Of a stretch of DNA of 64,000 bases, positions 17,495 through 24,787 are shown piece after piece; the stretch's first letter is position 1, and the number at the start of each line of letters is the position of its first letter. The stretch lies in contig JACRPF010000003.1 of assembly GCA_016214035.1 (NCBI GenBank), positions 124,001 to 188,000 of the forward strand. Reading direction: 5' to 3'. This DNA comes from Spirochaetota bacterium (GTDB taxonomy: Bacteria > Spirochaetota > Brachyspiria > Brachyspirales > JACRPF01). The notes beneath the pieces are model-generated. The model was given only the letters and a program-made list of their open reading frames with translations. It ran no database searches and was not told the DNA's origin. Position numbers and translations under genes: made by a program.

Positions 17495-17794
17495 ATGTCA
17501 AAGAACGGATACGTCTATATCATGACGAATAAGAACAATACGGTCCTGTATACCGGCGTGACCAATGACCTCGTCCGGCGCGTGTATGAGCATAAGGAGA
17601 AAGTGGTCGATGGGTTTACGAAAAGGTATAATGTAACAAAGTTGGTTTATTTTGAGCCGTTTGATGACATTGAATATGCGATAATCCGGGAGAAACAGAT
17701 AAAAGGCGGTTCGCGGAGGAAGAAGATCGATTTGATTGAAAACATCAATAAAGAATGGCGGGATTTGTATACAGAGATTACGGGACAGAAATGA
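17495..17794 (+). CDS. Small GIY-YIG nuclease-family protein
   Basis: A 99-aa single-domain GIY-YIG endonuclease-like protein. The GYVYIM element represents GIY and VLYTGVTND the YIG half. The conserved Arg follows in LVRRVYEH and the catalytic Glu lies in the later IIREKQIKGGSRRKK helix. Stand-alone proteins of this type are abundant in bacteria with unknown targets. ATG 17495 is preferred because CGGAG lies 7 bp upstream; a GTG directly before it is in frame. Dispersed repeats sit on both sides, the right-hand one starting 7 bp after the stop, so gene and repeats may move or spread together. Confidence 0.88.
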   Translation: MSKNGYVYIMTNKNNTVLYTGVTNDLVRRVYEHKEKVVDGFTKRYNVTKLVYFEPFDDIEYAIIREKQIKGGSRRKKIDLIENINKEWRDLYTEITGQK

Positions 17795-17800
17795 TTCGGT

Positions 17801-17944
17801 AGATTGCTTCGCTGCGCTCGCAATGACGATGTCTTGGCGGTATACGATGACATGACGTACCAGTGCGACGCCGGTGCTCAAACACATGGCAACGGCGAAT
17901 ATTTAACGTCCCGCGTCATTGCGAGGGCGTAGCCCGAAGCAATC
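17801..17944. repeat. Dispersed palindromic repeats, right group
   Basis: Two copies, 17801-17827 (+) and 17915-17944 (inverted). The first starts just past the GIY-YIG stop codon. Confidence 0.85.
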
Positions 17945-18157
17945 AACAAAAGTGTATGTGGATTGATAACCATGTGGTGCATACTCTCATCGAGCATACG
18001 CATTGCTTTTTGGCGCATATGTAACGGCTCATGACGCATGTACGTCGGTTCAACGAGAGGGTACTTCGTTGATCACTCCGGGAACAATGTCTGTTGAAGC
18101 ATCCACATCGGTTCATGTCTCCGGGCGGGAAGCGACGTAGGCTATCAAGTGATTGAG

Positions 18158-18177
18158 CAAGGGGTCATGACCCCTTG
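18158..18177. repeat. 20-bp perfect palindrome
   Basis: CAAGGGGTCATGACCCCTTG is a perfect dyad with no central loop, and the symmetry resumes after one mismatch on each side. No T-run follows, so a simple terminator is unlikely. It could be a protein-binding site. Confidence 0.7.
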
Positions 18178-18271
18178 TTCTCCGAGACGTTGTGCGGACA
18201 TTTCATATGCTGTATTGCCGCCCATACACGAGCTGACTCACGCTGTACACGATCCATGGGGAGTTGCACAT

Positions 18272-18481
18272 ACCCTCGGTGCAGTCGTACGTCCCCTCGG
18301 GGCAGTCATGCATCCCACCGGGGCAGTCGCACATCCCTTCGGGGCAGTCGCACATCCCTTCGGGGCAGTCGCACATCCCTTCGGGGCAGTCGTGCATCCC
18401 TTCGGGGCAGTCGTGCATCCCCTTGGGGCAGTCGTGCATCCCGCCGGGGCAGTCATGCATCCCGCCGGGACGGTCGTGCGT
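18272..18481. repeat. 21-bp tandem array of CCC-NNNN-GGG mini-hairpins
   Basis: Ten units of exactly 21 bp start at 18272, 18293, 18314 and so on to 18461; a decayed eleventh lies at 18251-18271. The commonest form is CCCTTCGGGGCAGTCGCACA plus T. Each unit opens with CCC, four variable bases, GGG. Loops seen are CTCG, ACCG, TTCG, CTTG and GCCG; the stem triplets stay nearly constant while the loop and the GCACAT/GTGCAT tail vary. The TTCG version would be a very stable UUCG tetraloop in RNA. No spacers or cas genes are present. Confidence 0.85.
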
Positions 18482-18508
18482 CCTTGTCCGCTTTCCAATA
18501 TATATATT

Positions 18509-18771
18509 CCGTGTAAAAATCATCAGTACCACTCGCGCATTGGTCCGTACCGTAAGCGCAACCGTCTGTACCGTCGATAAATGGTTAGTAGCGTATTCTC
18601 AGTCATCCGTACGGTATGCGCAACGTTTTGTACGGCGTAAAAATGATCCGTACCACGTGCGCAATGACCCGTACCGCTTGCGCTTTCGTCCGTACCATCC
18701 GCGCTGTCTTCCGTTCCATGTATAAATCACCTGTACCACTCGCGCAGCAATCCGTACCAACTGCGCGATTA
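18509..18771. repeat. Imperfect 20/21-bp array with two unit types
   Basis: Twelve consecutive units start at 18524. Type A (for example 18545-18565) reads CCGTACC-N4-GCGC and carries the short dyads GTAC and GCGC. Type B, richer in A/T with TAAAAAT or ATAAAT near its end, occurs at 18509-18523 (partial), 18566-18586, 18628-18647 and 18711-18730, that is, about every third or fourth unit. Three units are 20 rather than 21 bp, which breaks any reading frame and argues against coding. Confidence 0.75.
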
Positions 18772-18834
18772 AAGTGCAGCCGCAGTTACCGTCGGCCGCC
18801 TCGATACGACTCGGCGTCCGGTTGCTCTTTGAGA

Positions 18835-19725
18835 TTATTGTTCTGGCGATGCTGCCGTGGACACCGTCGGCATGGGGCGCTCACCGGAACGTGCAAGCTC
18901 GCGATACCGCTGCGGGGAAATACCCATGACGCGCTTGAAGCATCGTGAGAAAACCGACGGGTCGATATAACCGAGCGCGGCACCGACTTCAGCTGCGGAA
19001 CGTTCCGTCGATACGAGCAACGATGCCGCTTTGTGTATTTTGAGATTCTGGAGATACCGGTACGGTGAAATGCCTTCATACTTTTTGAACAAACGCGTGA
19101 TATATTCCTGTGAAATGCCTGCCTGCGCGGGGATATCGACGGTATCCATGATAGTCTCGTAATCCTTGTCGATTATCTGCTTGATGCGCACCACATGTTC
19201 ACGCGCCCGGTCGTAGCGCGGATAATTGCGCATGATGCCGCTCTGTACCGTGAGCATCATCGTCTCAAGGAATTTGCGGCATATCTCTTCGTAGAGGAAT
19301 TCGCGTTCCTGTGCGGTGGCGAGCATGGAGCGGAAGAGCGAGTAGATGGCGCCGCTGTTGGGCATGCGAAGGAGGAGCGTGTCCGGCGGCAGCTGCTGAT
19401 GGAACGCGGCGGCGGCGGTGCCGGCGAACATGACGGTGAATATCTCCGACGGTTTCTGTACGGTTATCTCGATGGGCGGGTTGCCGGGTCCGTTGATGTA
19501 GAGCATATTGTCGCTCATCTCAAGCGTTTTCTGCGGCGAGTGCAGCGTGACATGGCCGTTGACCAGGTATGATATGGCGTAATTGGTGGGGAAATGATGG
19601 ACGGTGCACATATCGGTGCCCCATACTTCGCGGGTGACGCTGAGAAGTACAAGGCGCATACGCATGACGTGGTATTTGCCGAAGACGTGTCCGTTCTTCT
19701 CTTTAACGTCGATGCGATGTTTCAT
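18835..19725 (-). CDS. AraC-family transcriptional regulator
   Basis: Regulator with an N-terminal cupin-like ligand domain (~residues 1-170) and a C-terminal pair of helix-turn-helix motifs (~185-285): the PAQAGISQEYITRLFKKYEG block and the family signature AALGYIDPSVFSRCFKRVMG followed by SPQRYR. The ATG at 19725 has AGGA six bases before a GTG/ATG pair; the open frame upstream to 19776 is not needed. It is divergent from the sugar ABC transporter gene with a 95-bp gap, so it most likely senses the imported sugar and controls the large forward-strand gene run. Confidence 0.92.
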   Translation of the reverse strand: MKHRIDVKEKNGHVFGKYHVMRMRLVLLSVTREVWGTDMCTVHHFPTNYAISYLVNGHVTLHSPQKTLEMSDNMLYINGPGNPPIEITVQKPSEIFTVMFAGTAAAAFHQQLPPDTLLLRMPNSGAIYSLFRSMLATAQEREFLYEEICRKFLETMMLTVQSGIMRNYPRYDRAREHVVRIKQIIDKDYETIMDTVDIPAQAGISQEYITRLFKKYEGISPYRYLQNLKIHKAASLLVSTERSAAEVGAALGYIDPSVFSRCFKRVMGISPQRYRELARSGERPMPTVSTAASPEQ

Positions 19726-19785
19726 CACGTATCCTGACTGCGATAACGCCGTCAAAAATCGCACAGTAAAAATCAATGCGTGTCA

Positions 19786-19814
19786 TTGCGCGTTGCCGCA
19801 GTATGTACTATAGT
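19786..19814 (+). promoter_or_regulatory. Promoter of sugar ABC operon, probably leaderless
   Basis: TTGCGC at 19786-19791 and TATAGT at 19809-19814 have a 17-bp spacer. Only six bases separate the -10 box from the ATG at 19821, and there is no Shine-Dalgarno sequence. Transcription should start at or next to the A of the start codon. Confidence 0.6.
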
Positions 19815-19820
19815 ATATTC

Positions 19821-21365
19821 ATGAATGGAAATAATGCAAAACAGCCGGAAAATCAAATAGATCCGGCAGCGCTTTCCACGGAACAGCTGTCGAAGGATTT
19901 TTCCGGCGTCAGCGTGCTGCACGATATCACGCTGTCTTTCAAGGCCGGAGAGATAACCGGCATCATCGGCGAGAACGGCGCGGGCAAGTCCACGTTCATG
20001 AAACTCATGGCAGGTATCCATACGCCGTCGTCGGGAAAGATACTTGTGCGCGGCGAGCATGTGGATATCAGAACCCCCATGATATCAAAGCGTCTCGGTA
20101 TCTCGATGGTGCCGCAGGAGATGAATCTCGTCGATACGCTTACCGTATTCGAGAACGTGTTCCTCGGCAATGAGCTCACCTCCGGTCCGGTGCTCGATAA
20201 GACACGGATGAAGCGCGAGGTCTCCCGCATATTCGAACGGATGCGCATATCGATATCGCCCGACACGTTCGTCGGCGATCTCAGCATCTCGCAGAAGCAG
20301 ATGGTTGAGATCGCCAAGGCGCTCATACACAACGCCCGTTTCCTCATACTCGATGAACCTACATCCACATTGTCGGCCACCGAGATAACCGTTCTGTTCG
20401 ACATCATGCGCGAACTTGCCGCATCCGGTGTGGCGATACTGTTCATCTCGCATAAACTCACCGAGGTCCGCGACATCACGAGCCGCATCCTCGTGTTCCG
20501 CGACGGAAACTGCGTACATGACGGCCGCTCGGCTGACATGACGGAACGCGAGATGGCCAACCGCATGGTGGGGCGCAACATCGACGAGTTCTATCTCCCC
20601 AAACGTGTGCCGATGGAAGAGCAGATACTTACGGTCACGGGCTTAAGCGCCGAAGACATGCCGAAAGCGGTGGATTTCAATCTGGCGAAAGGCGAGATAC
20701 TCGGGATAACCGGACTCGTCGGCTCGGGACGCACCGAACTTGCGGAGACGCTTGTCGGCCTTAAACGGAAAACGGGTGGCACGGTGCTGATGAACGGGAA
20801 CGAGATACAGATACGAAAATACAAAGACGCATTGCTCAACGGCATCGCGTATGTCACCGAGGACCGGGGCGGGCAAGGATTGCTCCTTGATTCGGCAATG
20901 CCGCTCAACATAGCGCTTCGCGGGCTCGGCGGACTTCTGCGCATACTGCCGAAGAAGGATGAGCGCGTTACCGCCGAACGGTATCAGCGGCAGTTTTTCA
21001 TCAAGGCGCCGTCGATGGAATCCGAGGTGCGGTACATGAGCGGCGGCAATCAGCAGAAAGTGCTTTTCGCCAAATGGGTGGAGATGTCGCCGTCGGTGCT
21101 GATACTCGACGAGCCTACGCGCGGCATCGACGTGAACGCGAAAAAAGAGATGTATGTGTTCATGCATGCGCTTGCGGAGAAAGGCGTTTCCATCATCGTC
21201 ATCTCATCGTCGTTCGAAGAGATCATCTGGCTCTGCTCGCGCGTCTATGTCATGCGTGAAGGCCGTGTAAGCGGTATGCTTGCGGGCGCGGAGATCAATG
21301 AGCAGAATATTATGTACAAGGCTGCCGGGTTGCATAGCGGCGATTCTGCGGCTGCAAATCAATAA
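19821..21365 (+). CDS. Sugar ABC transporter ATP-binding protein (RbsA/MglA type)
   Basis: Double-domain ATPase of the CUT2 sugar transporters, energising import through the permease encoded next. The first half is fully equipped: Walker A GENGAGKST (residues 50-58), Q-loop VPQEMN, signature LSISQKQMVEIA, Walker B LILDEPT and switch FISHK. The second half has the usual degenerate Walker A (GLVGSGRTE) but retains YMSGGNQQKVLFAKW and LILDEPTRGID. The length of 514 aa is normal. The ATG at 19821 is the first residue that fits the family; upstream in-frame codons fall inside the promoter. Permease and binding-protein genes follow in order. Confidence 0.94.
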   Translation: MNGNNAKQPENQIDPAALSTEQLSKDFSGVSVLHDITLSFKAGEITGIIGENGAGKSTFMKLMAGIHTPSSGKILVRGEHVDIRTPMISKRLGISMVPQEMNLVDTLTVFENVFLGNELTSGPVLDKTRMKREVSRIFERMRISISPDTFVGDLSISQKQMVEIAKALIHNARFLILDEPTSTLSATEITVLFDIMRELAASGVAILFISHKLTEVRDITSRILVFRDGNCVHDGRSADMTEREMANRMVGRNIDEFYLPKRVPMEEQILTVTGLSAEDMPKAVDFNLAKGEILGITGLVGSGRTELAETLVGLKRKTGGTVLMNGNEIQIRKYKDALLNGIAYVTEDRGGQGLLLDSAMPLNIALRGLGGLLRILPKKDERVTAERYQRQFFIKAPSMESEVRYMSGGNQQKVLFAKWVEMSPSVLILDEPTRGIDVNAKKEMYVFMHALAEKGVSIIVISSSFEEIIWLCSRVYVMREGRVSGMLAGAEINEQNIMYKAAGLHSGDSAAANQ

Positions 21366-21375
21366 GGAGAGCGCA

Positions 21376-22344
21376 ATGAAATTGCCGAAGATCAATGAGA
21401 AGATCGTCAAACAGATAGGACGGTTTGCTCCGCTCATCACGCTCGTCGTCGTGTTCGTTGCGTCGATATTCATCGGCTATCCGCATTTCCTGCAGGGACA
21501 GAACATGGTCAACATTCTCCGGCAGATATCGTATACCGGCATCATCGCGCTCGGTACCACGTTCGTCATCGTCGCGGGCGGTATCGATCTTTCCGTCGGC
21601 GCAATGACCGCCATGGTGGGCGGTATCGTCATCGTGGTGCTGAATCTTTTCGGTGAAGCCTCAATGCTCGGCGTGGGTGTGGCAATGCTTGCCGGTGTCG
21701 CCGCGGGCGGTCTTGCCGGAGCGTTCAATGGGCTCATCGTCACCAAAGGGCGCATCGCTCCGATAATCGTGACGCTCGGTACGATGTCGATATTCCGTTC
21801 GCTGGTCATCTACGCGGGAAGCGCCGGTGAGTTCCGGTCGGTCAATTCGCTTTTTCCCACGGTGGGTGCCGGTTCCGTTCTGGGTCTTCCCGTTCCCATC
21901 ATCGTATTCGTACTGCTTGCGGTGCTGCTGCATCTCCTTTTCAATAACACCGCGTTCGGCCGTTTCGTCTGCGCCATCGGTGCGAACGAACGTGTGGCAT
22001 TATACTCAGCGGTGAATATCAACCGCGTGAAGATGATCACGTATATCATCGGCGGTGTTACGGTGGGTATTACGTCCGTGCTCTGGGCGTCGCGTCTCAA
22101 TTCGGTAAACTCGTCGAATATGGGACTTTTCTATGAACTCGACGCGATAACTGCGGTGGTAATCGGCGGTACCGCGATGTCCGGCGGATTCGGCAGTATC
22201 TGGCGAACGGTGCTCGGATGTCTCACGCTCGGCATCATCAATAACATGCTCAATATGGTTGGCGTCTCAAGCTATCTGCAGGGCGCGGTGAAGGGCGCTG
22301 TCATCATCGGTGCGGTGCTGCTGCAGTACCGCCGGCCGAAATAG
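21376..22344 (+). CDS. Sugar ABC transporter permease (RbsC type)
   Basis: Inner-membrane permease of the CUT2 family (322 aa), with about 8-10 hydrophobic helices. Typical blocks are GTTFVIVAGGIDLSVGA in the first third, AGGLAGAFNGLIVTKGRIAPIIVTLG, and the AVVIGGTAMSGGFGSIW loop that contacts the ATPase. AAGGAGA at 21364-21370 overlaps the upstream stop region and supports ATG 21376. It is the partner of the preceding ATPase. Confidence 0.94.
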   Translation: MKLPKINEKIVKQIGRFAPLITLVVVFVASIFIGYPHFLQGQNMVNILRQISYTGIIALGTTFVIVAGGIDLSVGAMTAMVGGIVIVVLNLFGEASMLGVGVAMLAGVAAGGLAGAFNGLIVTKGRIAPIIVTLGTMSIFRSLVIYAGSAGEFRSVNSLFPTVGAGSVLGLPVPIIVFVLLAVLLHLLFNNTAFGRFVCAIGANERVALYSAVNINRVKMITYIIGGVTVGITSVLWASRLNSVNSSNMGLFYELDAITAVVIGGTAMSGGFGSIWRTVLGCLTLGIINNMLNMVGVSSYLQGAVKGAVIIGAVLLQYRRPK

Positions 22345-22414
22345 TATCAGTGAACCGACCGGTGCGCCCGGTGAGGGATGCATCGTTTGGAATAATATTT
22401 TCGAGGAGTGTCTC

Positions 22415-23380
22415 ATGAAACGGATCGTACTCATGCTGACGGCGGCTCTCTTGGCGGTTGGTGTCGTCAATGCCGCGGGAGCGAAAAAAAAGATGATCGG
22501 TGTTTCGGTACCGAGCGCGGATCATGGCTGGACGGGCGGCATCGTATGGTGGGCGAACAAAGCGGTCACCGACTGGAAAGCGTCGCAGAAGGATATCGGG
22601 TTTTATCTCCTGACGGCGGATTCAGCCACGAAACAGGTTGGCGATGTGGAAGACCTCATTACTAAAAAGATCGACATGCTCGTTATACTGCCGCATGAAT
22701 CGGCGCCGTTAACCCCGGTGGTCCTGGAAGCGCACAAGAAAGGCATCATCGTCGTGGTCGTGGACCGCGGGCTCACGCAGGAGTTCGGGTATGCGAACAT
22801 CGCCGGCGACAATACCGCGTTCGGCCGCATCTGCGGAGAATGGATCGCCAAGGAAATGGGCGGCAAGGGGAACCTCGTATGTCTCGAAGGTCTTCCGGTG
22901 CAGATAAACACCGAGCGTGTGAAGGCGTTTGAAGCCGAGATTAAAAAACATCCCGGCATCAAGATCCTCGATTCGCAGCTTGCGAACTGGTCAACGCAGA
23001 AAGGTCTTGAGGTGATGGAAAATTATCTCCAGAAATACAAAAAGATAGATGCCGTATACGCGCAGGATGACGACGTGCTCAAGGGTGTATTGCAGGCGTA
23101 CGGCGAATCGAAACGCAAAGACGTGAAGGTCATACTCGGCGGCGCCGGTTCAAAGGAAGTGCTTAAGATGATCAAAGACGGTCATCCGCTCGTGAAGGCC
23201 GACGTCACCTACAGCCCGTCGATGATGCGCGACGGCATCAATTTCGGCGTGGAAGTGCTCAACGGCAAACGCCCGAATGATTTCCACACGGCGAAACGCT
23301 CGACGCGCTACGTGATACCGTCGGTGCTCGTGACGAAAGAGAATGTGGATAAATTCTACGAGCCGAAATCGATTTATTAA
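22415..23380 (+). CDS. Periplasmic sugar-binding protein of ABC transporter
   Basis: Periplasmic-binding-protein fold like RbsB/XylF (Peripla_BP_4). A signal peptide occupies the first ~23 residues, ending near VNAAGA. Conserved blocks are ADHGWTGGIVWWANKA in the first lobe, VEDLITKKIDMLVILP, VVVVDRG, and DAVYAQDDDVLKGVLQAYGE in the second lobe. Aromatic residues in GWTGG and WW fit sugar stacking. GAGGAG at 22403-22408 supports ATG 22415. The ligand is not decidable from sequence, but the downstream oxidoreductases suggest a sugar acid, keto-sugar or glycoside. Confidence 0.93.
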   Translation: MKRIVLMLTAALLAVGVVNAAGAKKKMIGVSVPSADHGWTGGIVWWANKAVTDWKASQKDIGFYLLTADSATKQVGDVEDLITKKIDMLVILPHESAPLTPVVLEAHKKGIIVVVVDRGLTQEFGYANIAGDNTAFGRICGEWIAKEMGGKGNLVCLEGLPVQINTERVKAFEAEIKKHPGIKILDSQLANWSTQKGLEVMENYLQKYKKIDAVYAQDDDVLKGVLQAYGESKRKDVKVILGGAGSKEVLKMIKDGHPLVKADVTYSPSMMRDGINFGVEVLNGKRPNDFHTAKRSTRYVIPSVLVTKENVDKFYEPKSIY

Positions 23381-23457
23381 AAGAGCGATTGCGGAAAATT
23401 TCGTTTGACGTAACTGATGAGCGTACCGGCAGCATTGCCGGTGTGCGGGGAGCCTTT

Positions 23458-24786
23458 ATGAAACGACGCAAAGCAAAAGTATCACGGCGTAAATTCCTTG
23501 CAGGTGCCGCGGCCGCTTTTGCCGGTACGCTCATCCTTCCGAAAAACGTGTTCGGTGCGAATGATAAACTTAATGTCGCCTTCATCGGTGTAGGCGGCAA
23601 GGGCGAAGGCGCGGTGAACAGTGTCAAGAACATCGGCGAGAACATCGTAGCGTTCTGTGACGTGGACGACAAGCGCGCGGAAAAGCCATACACACAGAAT
23701 CCCGACGTGCCGCGCATGCGCGATTACCGGAATATGCTCGACGCCGGTTCGAAGTCCATCGATGCGGTGGTGATATCGACGCCCGACCATCATCACTTTC
23801 CGGCAGCCATGCTTGCCATGTCCATGAAAAAACATGTCTATGTTGAAAAACCGATGGCGCATTCCATTACAGAAGTGCGCGCGATGACTGAGGCGGCGAA
23901 ACGCTACGGCGTAGTGTCGCAGATGGGTAATCAGGGGCACTCGAATGCGGGGCCGTATCTGGTGGAACAATGGCTTAAGGAAGGCATTCTCGGCGAGGTA
24001 CGCACCGTCGAGGCATGGACGAACCGCCCCATCTGGCCGCAGGGTATGGCCGCATTTACCGCCACGGATTATCCGCCGCCCACGCTCGACTGGGACCTCT
24101 GGCTCGGTCCGAGAAGTTCACGCGATTATATCCCCGGTCTGCACCCGTTCTCATGGCGGGCGTATTATGAGTTCGGCTGCGGTGCGCTCGGTGACATGGG
24201 CTGCCATGTGTTCGATCTGCCGTATTATGCGCTCGGTCTCGGTTATCCCACGAAAATTACCGCGGAAGTGAAAACGCTGAGCGAGGTGGCGTATCCGGCT
24301 TCGTCAAAAGTGACGTATGAATTCCCCGCGCGCGGTGACAAACCGCCGGTGACATTCATCTGGCGCGACGGTAAAGGCAATCTCCCGCCGCGTCCGAAGG
24401 ATATCGAACCTGAGCGGAAGATCGACGAGATGGGGGGGAGTTTTCTCCTCGGCTCGAAAGCGACGCTCATGAGCGACACCTACGGCAGCTCGGTACGCAT
24501 CGTTCCGGAAACGAAGATGCAGGAGCTCGCGCCGAGTTTGTCGAAGCTTGCGAAGAAGCCCACCGGCCATATGCAGAACTTCATCAATGCCTGCAAAGGA
24601 ATCGAACCCGCGCATTCGACGTTCGAATATGCGGGACAGCTTACCGAGATGGTGCTGCTCGGCGCGATCGCCCAGCGTGTCGGCGGTGAGATCGTGTACG
24701 ATACGGACAAGCGCGAGATAACAAACAACGAGCAGGCTAATAAGCTCATCGCCGGATATAAACCGCGTGACGGTTGGAGTTTTTGA
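23458..24786 (+). CDS. Tat-exported Gfo/Idh/MocA oxidoreductase 1
   Basis: 442-aa member of the Gfo/Idh/MocA family with a twin-arginine signal (SRRKFLAGAAAAFAG, ending near the VFGA cleavage region). The Rossmann motif FIGVGGKGEGAV follows, then STPDHHH, VYVEKPMAH with the catalytic Lys, and a GALGDMGCHVFDLPY block in the substrate domain. Export through Tat implies that it folds with bound NAD(P) in the cytoplasm, as periplasmic glucose-fructose oxidoreductase does, and works outside it. GGGGAG precedes ATG 23458. It starts the oxidoreductase part of the cluster, 77 nt after the binding protein. Confidence 0.92.
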   Translation: MKRRKAKVSRRKFLAGAAAAFAGTLILPKNVFGANDKLNVAFIGVGGKGEGAVNSVKNIGENIVAFCDVDDKRAEKPYTQNPDVPRMRDYRNMLDAGSKSIDAVVISTPDHHHFPAAMLAMSMKKHVYVEKPMAHSITEVRAMTEAAKRYGVVSQMGNQGHSNAGPYLVEQWLKEGILGEVRTVEAWTNRPIWPQGMAAFTATDYPPPTLDWDLWLGPRSSRDYIPGLHPFSWRAYYEFGCGALGDMGCHVFDLPYYALGLGYPTKITAEVKTLSEVAYPASSKVTYEFPARGDKPPVTFIWRDGKGNLPPRPKDIEPERKIDEMGGSFLLGSKATLMSDTYGSSVRIVPETKMQELAPSLSKLAKKPTGHMQNFINACKGIEPAHSTFEYAGQLTEMVLLGAIAQRVGGEIVYDTDKREITNNEQANKLIAGYKPRDGWSF

Positions 24787-24787
24787 T

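Larger units (their letters stand above)
17945..18834. other. Long non-coding region with palindrome and two arrays
   Basis: About 890 bp without a supportable gene. From left to right it holds ~210 bp with no pattern I can name, a perfect 20-bp palindrome, an in-register 21-bp tandem array, and an imperfect 20/21-bp array that ends near the AraC gene. Frames open through the 21-bp array are a by-product of a repeat unit divisible by three. Confidence 0.7.

Noticed and set aside
18149-18580. Open reading frames through the 21-bp array, several on each strand, some with cysteine-rich heptapeptides
   Set aside because: A repeat unit divisible by three keeps any stop-free frame open. No frame has a ribosome site or recognisable fold, and the neighbouring array of the same period contains frame-breaking 20-bp units.
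18272-18771. Possible CRISPR array
   Set aside because: Units are contiguous without spacers, degenerate, and too short; no cas gene is in the window.
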